Below, piece by piece: positions 11,010 to 22,829 of a stretch of 64,000 bases of DNA (position 1 is the first letter of the stretch; every line of letters starts with the position of its first letter). The notes below the pieces were generated by a model that saw nothing but the letters and a program-made list of their open reading frames with translations, had not been told where the DNA came from and made no database searches. The position numbers and the translations under genes were made by a program. This DNA is from Amaurobius ferox (lineage: Eukaryota; Arthropoda; Arachnida; Araneae; Amaurobiidae), in assembly GCA_951213105.1 (NCBI GenBank), contig OX578153.1:55614020-55678019 (forward strand). Reading direction: 5' to 3'.

Positions 11010-12459
11010 GGGGAGATTATGGTAAGTTGACGAAGCGTGTAAGATGACAAAATCGAGGTTTCTCTGAAACCCTGCAAATGGCAGCACTCATCAACGTGTA
11101 AGAGCTTCAGAATATCCCCCAAAGCTTCCATTGTGAATATGAGAAGTATCGACCGTATTATTTTGATGACACGGAACAATTAAGCTACAGTACAGAAGTA
11201 CGTTTTGTTATAATGTTTCACGTACTTAAATATGTTTTAAACCGGCATTAAAATTAATGTTCTGGAAATTGAATCGCTTTATCAATAAGTTCAAATTCTT
11301 AGTCAATCATGGAAAAATAGCTTCTTTATGATACATTTATTGATGTCTTTATTTGAAGTCATCAGACGGAGTATCAGTACTCTTTCGGGTAAGATGACGA
11401 AAAAAAATAGCGTGGGCAAGATGGCGAATTCGTCATCTTACCCGAAATATAGAAAACTTTTTTCTTTCAAAGTAGGCTAATAGACAGATTATGAATATAT
11501 TTTGTTCATTTTATAGATGGTGAAACCGTACAACAGAAAGTCTAACCGACAAAATTGGTGTCAATATGCTATGAAAGAGGCGATGACGCAAGTTCGAATT
11601 GGAGTTTCCACGAATGCTCCCATAGTTGGAACATCATCCACTCCTGCTGTTGCTGAAGAAACACAGGAGACATCAGGTTTGCCTCCTCTGTCTCATGCAA
11701 CTCCACAACAGCGGAAACAAAGAAAAAAATTGCTTTCTTTCCATATTGCAAGTTCTCCTGTTAAAAAAGTTCTAGAAGATTGAAAAACAGAAAAGTAGAA
11801 AAAAGAGAAGCAAAAAGAAAAAATGCAAAAAGGAAGGAAGATATTAATAAGCAAAGAAAACCAGGCATTAAACGTAAATTCCCAATGAGCAAGAAATCTA
11901 AAATAACTTTCAAAAAAGTTCTAGATGAAACATCTTCCAACTCATCAATTCACATTGATTATCAAGAAAGTGACAGTCTCTCTAAAGAAAAGAGAGAATA
12001 TATTATTTGTTCTGAGTATGGTAAAGATGAACTTCACGTGCTCCCTCTACAGATAATAGGTACATGACCAATGCTCTGATATCGATCCAAAAGTAGCTAA
12101 GAGCTATATATGTGATTTTTGTATGGCCTCAAATACCTGAAAAAAATCTCTAAATTAACTTCCATTTTTGTACAATTTAATTGTTCGTCATCTTATCCCA
12201 CCTTAAAAGTCATCTTACCCGCCAGTGAGGGTAAGATGACGAAACTGCCCCTCATGCAATAAAGTTTATTTTTTCATTTTTCTTCATGTTTAAAGATATT
12301 CTAATAATTTGTGGTTAAAGCTAACTAATAGTGTACAAAATACAGAAAAACTACTAAACTGCAGCTCTAATTGCAGTTTAGTGGCATTAAACGTAAGTAT
12401 TGCTGTAGCGATATAAACGTAAGTATTGCTTAAGTTAGTCAACTTATCCGAACTTCCCC
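11010..12459. mobile_element. Internally deleted pogo-like DNA transposon (1,450 bp)
   Basis: Ends are inverted repeats: left GGGGAGATTATGGTAAGTTG, right (reversed) GGGGAAGTTCGGATAAGTTG. Both are flanked by TA (11008-11009 and 12460-12461), the target duplication of the Tc1/mariner/pogo superfamily. TAAGATGAC(G) words recur in both orientations at 11040, 11390, 11431, 12186, 12209 and 12232. An 18-bp perfect hairpin lies at 11384-11401/11429-11446. The interior encodes only the two ends of a transposase-like protein. At this length it is too short for an autonomous pogo element. Confidence 0.7.
11517..12067 (+). pseudogene. Pogo/Tigger-like transposase remnant (both ends, catalytic core missing)
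   Basis: The first frame (11517-11783, 88 residues) starts MVKPYNRKSNRQNW, which resembles the start of the psq-type DNA-binding domain of pogo transposases. It turns directly into a Ser/Thr/Pro-rich segment with RKQRKK. A frameshift near 11765-11783 moves the reading to a second frame ending at 12067. That product is strongly basic (KREAKRKNAKRK) and then acidic/serine-rich, like the C-terminal tails of these proteins. The DDE catalytic domain is absent. ATTTTATAG just before the ATG looks like an intron acceptor, so an upstream exon may have existed. Domain assignment rests on recognition, not a search. Confidence 0.5.
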
Positions 12460-12509
12460 TATATCAAAATTTATCTTCGAATCCTGAAATTTATATCTTG
12501 ATCTTTACT

Positions 12510-12575
12510 TTCTCATACTATTGAATATGATATAAAGAAAATACTGTTTTCACGAAAAACTTCGATTTCCAGATT
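12510..12575 (+). repeat. Diverged A/B-type left hairpin
   Basis: ACTTTCTCATACTATTGAAT followed by ATGATATAAAGAAAATACTG and ACGAAAAACTTCG gives the same layout as the shared left end of families A and B, with many changes. It marks where the BEL fragment is cut off. Confidence 0.45.
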
Positions 12576-12967
12576 TGAGAGTTGCCAGCATCTCGATTTT
12601 GATGCCAACAAGATCGTGCTGTTCTGAAACTATGATTATTTGCTGAAACATATTTCGTATATCCACTGTGAAGGTGAACTTGAGTTTTCGAAACAGAGTC
12701 ATAATCTCGAAGATGTCTTACTTTACTTCTCTCTTCATGAGAAGATCATTAAGACTAAAACCGGATGTTATAGAATCTCAGGCGTTGAAGACGACACATA
12801 ACTTGGTCGTAACTTTGTCTGGTCTTAAACCACAATGGTGCGGAAGGTATGGTTTGTAAGAATTTCGGATGAGAGCTCTTAGACTCTTTCCATATGGTCC
12901 ACATTTATGTATTGCTGCATGAACTTCTGATACATATGTTTCATGTGTTTATCCTTGGATAACCTCT
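12576..12967 (-). pseudogene. BEL/Pao retroelement, start of reverse transcriptase (continues the fragment at 13787)
   Basis: Read on the minus strand from 12967 downward, the frames give a lysine-rich linker (WKRLSKDKHMKHMYQKF), then after a frameshift YKPYLPHHCGLRPDKVTTKL, then GFSLNDLLMKRE and FTFTVDIRNMFQQI. The last segment is reverse-transcriptase motif A with its aspartate. This order is characteristic of BEL/Pao pol just after the protease. There are at least two frameshifts and several stops. The sequence ends soon after motif A, so the FADD/YVDD motif and integrase are missing. It was continuous with 13787-14585 before the hAT-like element inserted. Confidence 0.75.
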
Positions 12968-12975
12968 TCCAAAGT

Positions 12976-13778
12976 CAGGCGCGTCCCTGGAACCAAGCAG
13001 CCCACTTGACTGCATGAAGCCTCATGTTTGCAGAAGGCCTCGAATTTTGTACATTATTTATATTGGACTTTTCGAGTATTTTTTTAAATGGCTGATAAGT
13101 GTTTGCTAATCCAGCGGTTTTGTTTTGTATTTTATATAATCATGCATTTTATCATTTGTCATTTTTATACCTGTAAACAACTGCAACTGTATTGATAACG
13201 TTTTGGATGCGAACTTTTTATTGAATTGTAGTTGAGCACGTTGAGATCATGATACTATGATATACACAGTGCGTACTCCGTTTATGTTTTAATGTGTATA
13301 TTATGTATATTGGTGGCTGGTGGCTCTGTAGCATTTCGTATTTGTTTTAGTTTCTAAGAATTTCGGTGTTTTGTGACTTCAGGACAACTTAATGAACCTT
13401 GACTTAAGAGAATTTGCATAATCATTATTCCTTCAAACTGCCTGAGCTATTAGTAGAGAATCTTTAGGTATTAAACAGAAAAACTATGTATAACAGTGGT
13501 CGGATTATCTATTGGAATTATTTCAGGCACGGAAAATTCTTTATATCATAAACAAGGGCCCTCAAAATATTGTTGACCTGGGGGGGAGTGCAAACATCTA
13601 TGCCAGAAGCTAAAGTGAAATGTCTAAAGTAATAAATTCGAATTTATTTTTGAATGTGAAAAAACAACATATATAAATTGTCGTATAATCGATATTTTGG
13701 ATTACCAATTTTCGGATTTGTGACGGAGGGCTGTATTATGAGCGTTCGGTTGGAGCCTCAAATCTCGGGACGCTACGG
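12976..13778. mobile_element. 803-bp hAT-like MITE inserted in BEL pol
   Basis: The element is flanked by perfect 8-bp duplications TCCAAAGT (12968-12975 and 13779-13786), the length typical of hAT transposons. Its ends are short imperfect inverted repeats: left CAGGCGCGTCCC, right (reversed) CCGTAGCGTCCC, 9 of 12 matching. Taking out the element and one duplication joins the two BEL coding parts within the same conserved linker. No transposase-like frame lies inside, so it is non-autonomous. The family name is inferred from duplication length and terminal CAG. Confidence 0.75.
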
Positions 13779-13786
13779 TCCAAAGT

Positions 13787-14585
13787 TGATCTAGTTTCTT
13801 TTTGGCCAACTTTCTTGAATCTCCTAAACTTTCAGCATCTTTAATGACCATTTGTACGACTATCTTCTTTCAGAATTACGCCTGTAAGTTGTTTGAAAAT
13901 GGATCTTACAGTAAATTTACTCCTTGCTCAGTACTTTAGAAGTATCATATATTGTTTCAAGTTGCAAAAATTTTAGTACACAATCATCCAGGCGTTGTGA
14001 AATCAGTCCACAATATTGACTTTGGCTACTTGAATCCATGGCTCCCGTTTCGAAATATCTGAAGACCGTGTTACGAAATTTCAAATTGCTGTCCGTTATG
14101 CTAATTTGATCGTACTTAACAATGGCAAATGCCTCAGTTCCAATAAGCCTGTCGATTTTACCTGGAACCAGAAATTTCATATCCGCTAACTGATGAGGTA
14201 TATTTAATTTATTGAGGCTAAAAGATGTAACAGGAAGAAAGTCTATGATTTTTGGAACTCCTAAGAAATTCAACGTCGCCAAGAATAATCTATTAACCCG
14301 TTTGGATTGTGTCGTAACATATCGATCTAACTAGTGTTATATATCCGCCTAAACTTGAAATTGTGAATTTTGTTTTTCTTGTGGCACTCATAAACGATAT
14401 GAAAAATCTGCTGTCACAAAATGGGACATACCGCCACTATCTATGAGTATACGAGCTTGTATAAAACTTCCCGTAAAAGAATTTAAAACCCAAACTACAG
14501 CCGTCAGAAGAATAACATATTTCTTTCTTTCATTTATACAAGATAACGAATGGAAGGCTATATTTTTTCCTACGATTAAGCTCAT
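13787..14585 (-). pseudogene. BEL/Pao aspartic protease region (peptidase A17/DUF1758-like)
   Basis: The minus-strand frame at 14388-14585 ends with ARILIDSGGMSHFVT; DSG is the catalytic motif of the retroelement aspartic protease. After a frameshifted 105-bp gap, the frame at 13917-14282 carries HQLADMKFLVPGKIDRLIG and then FRYFETGAM, matching the LAD...PG-ID-LIG and later G-containing block of BEL/Pao proteases. It continues as FLQLETIYDTSKVLSKE and a stop. In another frame down to 13787 the linker reads KDAESLGDSRKLAKKKLDQL. A Gypsy origin is unlikely because this block order is specific to BEL/Pao. Confidence 0.8.
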
Positions 14586-14589
14586 CTAT

Positions 14590-15345
14590 TTGTACTCGGA
14601 TTGAGTTCATGACCTTGAGTCGCCCCATTCATTTAGCACTAAAATTGTTCATATTTCGATCCAGTTGAGACGGATTGAATGACATCAAGACAAGATTCTA
14701 GCTACAGAGGAGCTCGCAAATGGAACCAGATGTCAGCTCAGTACATATTATAATATGTCATATGGTAATATGTCAGCTCAGTACATATTATAAAGATTAC
14801 GGACAGACTATCGCAATACAAGTATTATACAAGATAATAAAGACATATGTGCAATACTTACAACAGCCTGAAAAATGAAAATAAAAACATTAAAAGTCAT
14901 TACATTTTCATATTTGCAAATAATAAAATTCCATATATATCTTATATAACATTGGTAGACATGTGTGTGCAGAACTGTAGCTAAGACTTTAAGCGTTCCA
15001 TAGTTATGAAATTTAGTACACAGATATTACAACACCCGAAAGAAAAAAAGCCTTGGGCGAGATTTTTTAAAAATTCGAATCAGTTTTTTAGTTGTTTTAT
15101 GTTTTAGCACGATTGTGAGAGATTTTCACGATTTATATACAAATCAATTTCTTAGCGACCTAAAATATTATCACAGTGTTTCCATTTTGACACTATCGAA
15201 AGGATCGAGGACCCTTCTCTCCAGCAATGTTTGAACCAAATCCGTGAAATAAATCCTTCGTATTTTTTATTTCTTTTCAAATACATCGAAATTTGCATTT
15301 TTATGTGATCTGATATATATATATATATACTAGCCGTCTTTGGCG
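14590..15345. other. Unassigned AT-rich stretch
   Basis: The BEL coding signal fades to the right of 14585. A short direct duplication (ATGTCAGCTCAGTACATATT) occurs at 14729 and 14767. A (TA)n run at 15314-15328 borders the SINE array. Nothing else is recognised. Confidence 0.4.
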
Positions 15346-17640
15346 GCCAGCCTGTTCGCTACCCTTGAAAATTTTGACCGTGGTAAACTCGCTGGCGCGA
15401 CATACCAGAAAGGTGTAAGGCGGCTATTTGAACGGCCAGGAAGTACCACCCAATTTTGACCGGAACCCAGTGGAGGAGGCATCCACAGGGACCGTACCCT
15501 CCTTCCCTTACCACCAACCTTTCGGAAGGACCTACGGACCCACATGTTTGCAGAGTTTTTGATATGTACAACGTCATCGTACTCTGCGTGATCATGGCGG
15601 CAGTTTTGAATGTGGCGGGAATCGAACACGGGCCTACGGAGTGCAACTCCCGAGCGCTAACCACTGGGCTACCCCGCCCTCCGCGACAATCTGTATAACT
15701 TTCTTTTTATTCATTCAATTTAGACCGGAACCCAGTGGAAAAGGCATCCACATGGACCGTACCCTCCTTCCCCTACCACCAACCTCTCGGAAGGATTTAT
15801 GGACCCACATGTTTAACGTGATCGTACTCCGCCTGAACACGGCGGCAGTTTTGGCAGTGGCGAGAATCGAACCCGTGCCTACCGAGTGCAATTCCTCACG
15901 CTAACCACTGGGTTACCGCGCTCTCCGCGACAATCTCCATAACTTTCTTTTTATTCGCCCAATTTAGACTGGAACCCACTGGGGGAGGCATCCACAGGGA
16001 TCGTATCCTCCTTCCCCTACCACCAACCTCTCGAAAGGATTTATGGACCCGCATGTTTGACGTGATCGTACTCCGCCTGAACACTGCGGCAGTTTTGGCA
16101 GCGGCGGGAATCGAACCCGGGCCTACCGAGTCCAATTCCCGAGCGCTTACCACTGGGCTACCGCGCCCTCCGCGACAATCTCCGGAACCCAGTGGGAAAG
16201 GCATCCACAAGGACCGTACCCTCCTTTCCCTACCACCATCCTCTCGGAAAGACTTACGGACCCACATGTTTAACGTGATCATACGCCGCGTGAACACGGC
16301 GGCAGTTTTGGCAGTGGCGGAAATCGAACCCGGGCCTACCGAGTCCAATTCCCGAGCGCTTACCACTGGGCTACCGCGCCCTCCGCGACAATCTCCGGAA
16401 CCCAGTGGGAAAGGCATCCACAAGGACCGTACCCTCCTTTCCCTACCACCATCCTCTCGGAAAGACTTACGGACCCACATGTTTAACGTGATCATACGCC
16501 GCGTGAACACGGCGGCAGTTTTGGCAGTGGCGGAAATCGAACCCGGGCCTACCGAGTCCAATTCCCGAGCGCTTACCACTGGGCTACCGCGCCCTCCGCG
16601 ACAATCTCCGGAACCCAGTGGGAAAGGCATCCACAAGGACCGTACCCTCCTTTCCCTACCACCATCCTCTCGGAAAGACTTACGGACCCACATGTTTAAC
16701 GTGATCATACGCCGCGTGAACACGGCGGCAGTTTTGGCAGTGGCGGAAATCGAACCCGGGCCTACCGAGTCCAATTCCCGAGCGCTTACCACTGGGCTAC
16801 CGCGCCCTCCGCGACAATCTCCGGAACCCAGTGGGAAAGGCATCCACAAGGACCGTACCCTCCTTTCCCTACCACCATCCTCTCGGAAAGACTTACGGAC
16901 CCACATGTTTAACGTGATCATACGCCGCGTGAACACGGCGGCAGTTTTGGCAGTGGCGGAAATCGAACCCGGGCCTACCGAGTCCAATTCCCGAGCGCTT
17001 ACCACTGGGCTACCGCGCCCTCCGCGACAATCTCCGGAACCCAGTGGGAAAGGCATCCACAAGGACCGTACCCTCCTTTCCCTACCACCATCCTCTCGGA
17101 AAGACTTACGGACCCACATGTTTAACGTGATCATACGCCGCGTGAACACGGCGGCAGTTTTGGCAGTGGCGGAAATCGAACCCGGGCCTACCGAGTCCAA
17201 TTCCCGAGCGCTTACCACTGGGCTACCGCGCCCTCCGCGACAATCTCCGGAACCCAGTGGGAAAGGCATCCACAAGGACCGTACCCTCCTTTCCCTACCA
17301 CCATCCTCTCGGAAAGACTTACGGACCCACATGTTTAACGTGATCATACGCCGCGTGAACACGGCGGCAGTTTTGGCAGTGGCGGAAATCGAACCCGGGC
17401 CTACCGAGTCCAATTCCCGAGCGCTTACCACTGGGCTACCGCGCCCTCCGCGACAATCTCCGGAACCCAGTGGGAAAGGCATCCACAAGGACCGTACCCT
17501 CCTTTCCCTACCACCATCCTCTCGGAAAGACTTACGGACCCACATGTTTAACGTGATCATACGCCGCGTGAACACGGCGGCAGTTTTGGCAGTGGCGGAA
17601 ATCGAACCCGGGCCTACCGAGTGCAGTTCCCGCGCGCTAA
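15346..17640 (-). repeat. Array of tRNA-derived SINEs (about ten tandem copies)
   Basis: Each unit, read on the minus strand, has an RNA polymerase III box A-like TAGCCCAGTGG and a box B-like GGTTCGATTTC (GGTTCGATTCC in earlier copies), so the head derives from a tRNA. A body of about 110 bp follows, ending in CCCACTGGGTTCC. Unit starts (plus-strand GGAACCC) lie at 15462, 15727, 15971, 16184 and then every 213 bp. The first copies are diverged and carry an extra CTTTCTTTTTATTC-type spacer; the rest have lost it. Beyond the first unit, at 15346-15460, the tail contains the segment found alone at 3062-3120. Confidence 0.85.
16184..17640. repeat. 213-bp satellite: seven head-to-tail units, apparently identical
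   Basis: GGAACCCAGTGGGAAAGG recurs at 16184, 16397, 16610, 16823, 17036, 17249 and 17462, always 213 bp apart. I see no substitutions among the full units; the seventh diverges at its 3' edge (GTGCAGTTCCCGCGCGC). Because 213 is divisible by three and the unit lacks stops in some frames, long open frames run through on both strands. They are a by-product of the repeat, not genes. Confidence 0.95.
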
Positions 17641-18240
17641 TTTGAATTTTATAATGACCATATGCTAAGCTTTCTAAATTTTATAATGACCATATGCTAA
17701 GCGTGGGATAAGCTGCTCAATATCCGGCCGTGGGATAAACTGCTCAATGCCATTCGTGGCGAGCGCCACGGTCCGAGTTCTTCAAGCTCTTAATTCCATT
17801 ATCCTAATTCCATCGTTCCATCATTTAAAATATCCATAAAATTAAAATATTCATTTGAAATATCCATAAATTAAAATATTCATTTAAAATATCTATACAT
17901 TAAAATATCAATTTAAATATCCATTAAATAGCCATTCCTCTCGGAAGGACTTACGGACCCACATGTTTAACGTGAAATACATCGCCATAACTAAGTTTTT
18001 ACAGTACAACAATAGATTACGCCAAAATAATACATCGCAATCAATACATCTCCATAATTCAATCCACCATAATTCAATCATTTAAATTTTATAATGACTA
18101 TATGCTAAGCTCTTAATTTCATCATTTCCTTCCCTATTGCGTATTCAGAACCGTGCCGTCACCTCCACCTTTCCTCCTGCTGGGCAAAAAACTTCTGAGG
18201 GGAAATCGTGAGTGAAGGACTTCGTTAGCGGTTCGCCGAG
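17641..18240. repeat. Small duplications and a 30-bp AT minisatellite
   Basis: ATTTTATAATGACCATATGC occurs twice within 17646-17702 and once more, slightly changed, near 18087. GTGGGATAA(G/A)CTGCTCAAT is duplicated at 17703 and 17729. About four copies of a roughly 30-bp AAAATATCCATAAATT unit span 17822-17932. A piece of the SINE (CTCTCGGAAGGACTTACGG, running into ACATGTTTAACGTG) stands alone at 17938-17973. Confidence 0.65.
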
Positions 18241-20208
18241 AAATTCAAAATCCTTAGTTCATTCAAATCGCGATCCTGTGGATATTTAAGATTATTTCTT
18301 GACCAGATTGGGTTTGTAAGAAAGACTGATGTTTCAGCTTTCTAAAAATGTAAATTATTAGTCGAAATTATGAGTTCTTTTTACTATGCGAGAATTTAAA
18401 AACCAAAGTTCTTTTTTATTTAGCCAAAAGTGACTTTTGTTTTAAAATCTTTAAAAAATATTAGAAATCGCAGTTGAAATTTGAAATTTATATATTTTTA
18501 CACGCAATTGTCTGCTCTTTCTGGTGGTGTGATTTATTTTTTTATACGACATCTGGATCATGGAGAAAAAAGGGCAAAAAAGCAAAAAATGGTCGAAATC
18601 GCATAAAACAATAAATAACAAAAAAATAATTAAATTTAAAAAATCGGATTTTATGTGTCAACTTCCCTCCCCCCGGGTCTCCGATTGCCAAATTTCGTAG
18701 CTCATCGACGCGCAGTCGCTAAACGTATAGTGTATAAGACACACAGACAGACACACAGACATTACCTTTTATTATTTAAGATACATTATTTAAGATATAT
18801 ATATACATATATCCGAGTGAAAAGGAAGAAACGTTAAAACGTTGAAAGAGGAGAACCAAATGCGTTGCATATAATGGCAGGGGGGGATTGCGACTTCCCT
18901 TCCCGTTTAAAGCAGCTTTTATAGCCCGGGCAACGCTCACGGTACCAATACAAAAAATGGTCAGTCCGAGGTCAAAGATAACTGTGAAGAGACTTGAATT
19001 GCACAGAGTCGAGAATGAGTCGCCAAGCATAACTTAAAATTTGAACGGGGTCAAAATTACAAATCGATACACGGTAGATATACATAAAAAGTGATTCATA
19101 AAGGTGAATATTACATGAGTTATAACGCATCAAAAAGAAAGTTTTTTCAAAAACGGGCAAAAAATTATCATTAACAACATACTGGGCAAGAACCGTAGAA
19201 AGTTTACCACTTTTGACATCACGAGCGTGTTCACGAGCTGTTACTGGTCTATGTATGAACGATCCAATTTACTTTCCAAGTAGTCACTGATGAAGAGCGT
19301 ATTAACGCTCTAAAGCGCTCTGGCATTTTTTACTTTGTACGTCTTACAAGAAGTTTTAATAAAAGACCTTCTGTCTAAAGTTGTATCCCTAATCTTATTT
19401 ATTGAAATCAGACGTGATACAAACGTATTTATTCTTAAATAAATTTGAATAAACTACATTGAAGTTGGCAACGCATACTTACTGGGAAAAATCATATGAG
19501 GAAATTTGATCAAAACAGTACCTACTCGCCTACGAAAGTAGAGAGTAGAAAATAGAATTTGAATGAACTAATCATTTAAGAGGTTTAGTGGGAGTAGATA
19601 TATACTGTACGTGTAGTAAATAATTTTAGTATTAATAATGATTGAAGTTGTGACAGTGATAATAAAAACTTTAGGTTTACGGTACTGGTAATTTATATGT
19701 TTTTAAATGCAAAATAGAACTTTTATTGTTTATATGTTTTTAATGATTTAAATGTGTTGTAAATGTATACATACAAGGTATATTTGAATTGTTGTCTTGA
19801 TTTTTAGAGAATCTTAGAGTGACGGGGAATTGATTTTTCACTTTGAGGTTTTATTCTTCGGCACTTTTGACTATTGGATCTTTCATATTCGTTATTCGTG
19901 GCCACTATGAGGTTAACTACGGATGCGTGCAGGCTTCCGGGAGTGGTGTCGCGATGCGCGACCGGCTGGTTACCGGGACTTAAATGCGGTCACAATCCCT
20001 CATGGGCCATTTTATTGCACCTAGCTCCTCGTATGTTTACCTTTCTTTCGTGGTTTCATCTAGATCGTGAGGTATTCAGGGTTTTTGTCTTTTGAATTTA
20101 TATAATTTTGTGGAGTGTGTTTGCAGCAATAAGAGCATATTCTTCGCAATAAGATTTATTATTTAATGAACTTTGATAGAGATTTTCTATTTGTTTGTAA
20201 TTTTTAAG

Positions 20209-20209
<1 letters not shown>
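18241..20209. other. Unassigned AT-rich stretch
   Basis: No gene is recognised. It includes an ACACACAGACAGACACACAG tract (18738-18765) in a context like those in families A and C, a possible decayed hammerhead-like fold at 19287-19315, and a more GC-rich patch at 19900-20020. Confidence 0.4.
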
Positions 20210-20265
<56 letters not shown>

Positions 20266-21050
20266 TCTCCATTCTCTTGTATTTTTAATATTTTTTACAT
20301 CCTCTTCCACTTCAGTACTACCATTATTAGCCCCTCCTTTTAGTAGCTCTTTTTGTATATTATTACTTTTTCTTAACATTTCGAGTTACTGTTTTTCAAT
20401 TCATATGAATGGCAACAGTAGATCGTTTTTATTTTTTCTTCGCGAATGGCAACACTGGTCTCTTCAATCAGAGTTCCCGGTTTCGACTCGTTTGTACATA
20501 TGCTGTGCAATTTCCAGGTATTCATTTTTTCCTTTTCATTCCTTCTTTATGTATGTCGTCCAAGTAGAAATAGTTTATAGATATAATCTATCTATTTCTT
20601 CAGAAACATGCATGTTTTGTATCTGCTTCGTCAAAATACTTGGACTTGAGAATGAATTTTACAAAGTGAACATTTCCATTTGTTTAGGCTTAGCCGTTTT
20701 TCCACATGTATAGCGATATAGCCTGATTTATTAAGTTTATCTTTATTCGTTTCCATACCTTTGAATTTTGTTGATTTTCTGTAACTTGATAACTCGTGTT
20801 TTGTATTTTTTTCCATTTGATTGATGATTTGCTGTTTAATATTTTATTCTGTGGGTGTTTTAGAAAGTTAGGTTTATCGTGTTGCATCTTCTTACTTTTC
20901 GTTCACTGGATTTTCAAACTACTATTATTATATATATATATATATCCTTAGTCTTGGTCTATAATTACTCATTTGTAACAGATATGCTGGAGATAGTTTT
21001 TTTGTACATTCAGTAGTTTAGGCATAATTTACGATTAAAATCTTTCTTTT

Positions 21051-21083
<33 letters not shown>

Positions 21084-21106
21084 CAGAGAGAGCGAGAGAG
21101 ATACAG

Positions 21107-21157
<51 letters not shown>

Positions 21158-21252
21158 TATATATATATATATATATATATATAGATATATTTATATATAT
21201 ATATATGTATATATATAAAAAATATTAAAATTGTAAATCCAATTGCAGAAAC

Positions 21253-21283
<31 letters not shown>

Positions 21284-21320
21284 TAGATAGACAGATAGAT
21301 AGATAGATAGATATAAATTC
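20210..21320. repeat. Cluster of (AT)n, (GA)n and (GATA)n microsatellites
   Basis: Long AT runs lie at 20210-20262, 20927-20945, 21061-21082, 21120-21152 and 21158-21183. They are interspersed with GAGAGAGCGAGAGAG (21086-21100), AGAGAGAGAGA (21272-21282) and a GATAGATA/GACAGATA block (21283-21313). The DNA between them is T-rich with no gene signature. Confidence 0.9.
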
Positions 21321-22829
21321 TATTTAGGTCTAGATATTTTTATAACAAAGCCATATATAAAGTTTCGTGAAAATTCATTAATATTTGTGGCTGCTACAAA
21401 CAAACATACATACAGATAGACAGACGAATAAAACATGTTCAAAAAATCTTAAAACATATATTGGTATCAAAATCTCGAATTCGAAAATTTTCGTGAAAAA
21501 AATACTACCTCTGTACTGTATTACATTGTATAAGAACGTAACACAAAATTCAAAACCGCTTGCAAACAATCTGAAACCGGATACGTCCGGAAGTTTCTGA
21601 CAGGGGACAAGTATTACGCATCGGTCGCCCCTCAACTTTTAAATTGAATGTGGTCCAGAGAAGGGAAACGCCGAGTCTTCATTTAACGTGGCAGAACTTC
21701 ACGGAATGCGTGAATGCAATCACACTTTCCATAAAATTTAAATTTTGTATTTTTTAAATAACATACAAAATTTAAAATTACTTATGAAATCGAGAACATT
21801 TTTTTTTGTTAAAATGCTTGGCTGTATGCGAAAGTTTTAGTCAAATTCTAGAATTGTGCTTACTTTAGCTTTTCGAATGCGATGATATACATACATATAT
21901 ACCATATCATGTAAAAGTGCCAATTTTGATGCATTGGTTAAAGAAATAAGAAAATATGGATGAATTATCCCACGGATTCATTACTTAAAAAGCACTCATC
22001 GATCAGATAACGTCAAAATGAAAACTCTGTGATAATATTTTAGGTAGCTAACAAATGGATTTGTATAAAAATTTTGAAAATAATTCAAAATCGTGCTAAA
22101 ACACACAAAAACTAAAAAACTAATTCAAATTTTCAAAAAATTCAAATGTGAATGTAATTTATATATAATTGTAATCATTGGAACAGACGATGCCGATTTA
22201 TTTTTCAAAAACATTTGTAAAATTTGGAAAAAAAACAGCTGGTATAAAAAAAAGAGTCAAGTTGTGCCACCCTATGTTTAATTTCAATTTTTTTTTTTGC
22301 TATGCTGAGACGGTGTTTCAAGATGTGGAGTATGGTGTTATCTGTATCTCTATTATTGGAAATATAAAAATGACCTTGTTTGCGGTGACCAATATATAAA
22401 TAAGTTTAATTGTGCTGAGATTGTTGAAATTAAGAATTATATTGTGGTCGTTAAAGTAGATAGAATAGATGGAACACACTTTGAAGAAAACTGGGGTAGA
22501 AGATAAATATAATTTTGGTTTATAAAAGTATTTATGAAAGTACATGAAATAAAGAATATAATTTGGATTTATCTTTAAGACCCCGACCTTGCAATCTGTG
22601 TAAATGTTCGTGTAAATATACCTTTAGATTTCAAAAATATATATACGAAATAAATGAATATTCACACTTACCAGATCACTTTTTTTAACTGCAAAAGTAA
22701 AAGAAAAGAAATCTTTATCAGAATCTTCATAATTTCCTCACATAAATTGCAAAATTTTCAAATATAATTTAGTGTGATATTACAACGATAATATCAAATC
22801 TTATATAAATAGGAAACCAATAACTGATA
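21321..22829. other. Unassigned AT-rich stretch
   Basis: Contains ACATACATACAGATAGACAGACG (21403-21425) next to TTTCGTGAAAATTCATTAAT, a context similar to the A/C repeat families, and CGAATTCGAAAATTTTCGTG at 21477-21496. No coding family is recognised. Confidence 0.4.

Noticed and set aside
16104..16175. A functional tRNA gene within the SINE (box A and box B present)
   Set aside because: Acceptor and anticodon stems do not fold convincingly and the unit is repeated with a SINE body, so it is a tRNA-derived SINE head.
15896..17645. Open frames of 559 codons (minus) and 530 codons (plus)
   Set aside because: Both are translations of the 213-bp SINE satellite, open only because the period is a multiple of three; the 71-residue repeats match no protein domain.
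20405..20713. 102-codon frame rich in Phe/Cys/Ile
   Set aside because: Translation of T-rich non-coding DNA near AT microsatellites; no family resemblance.
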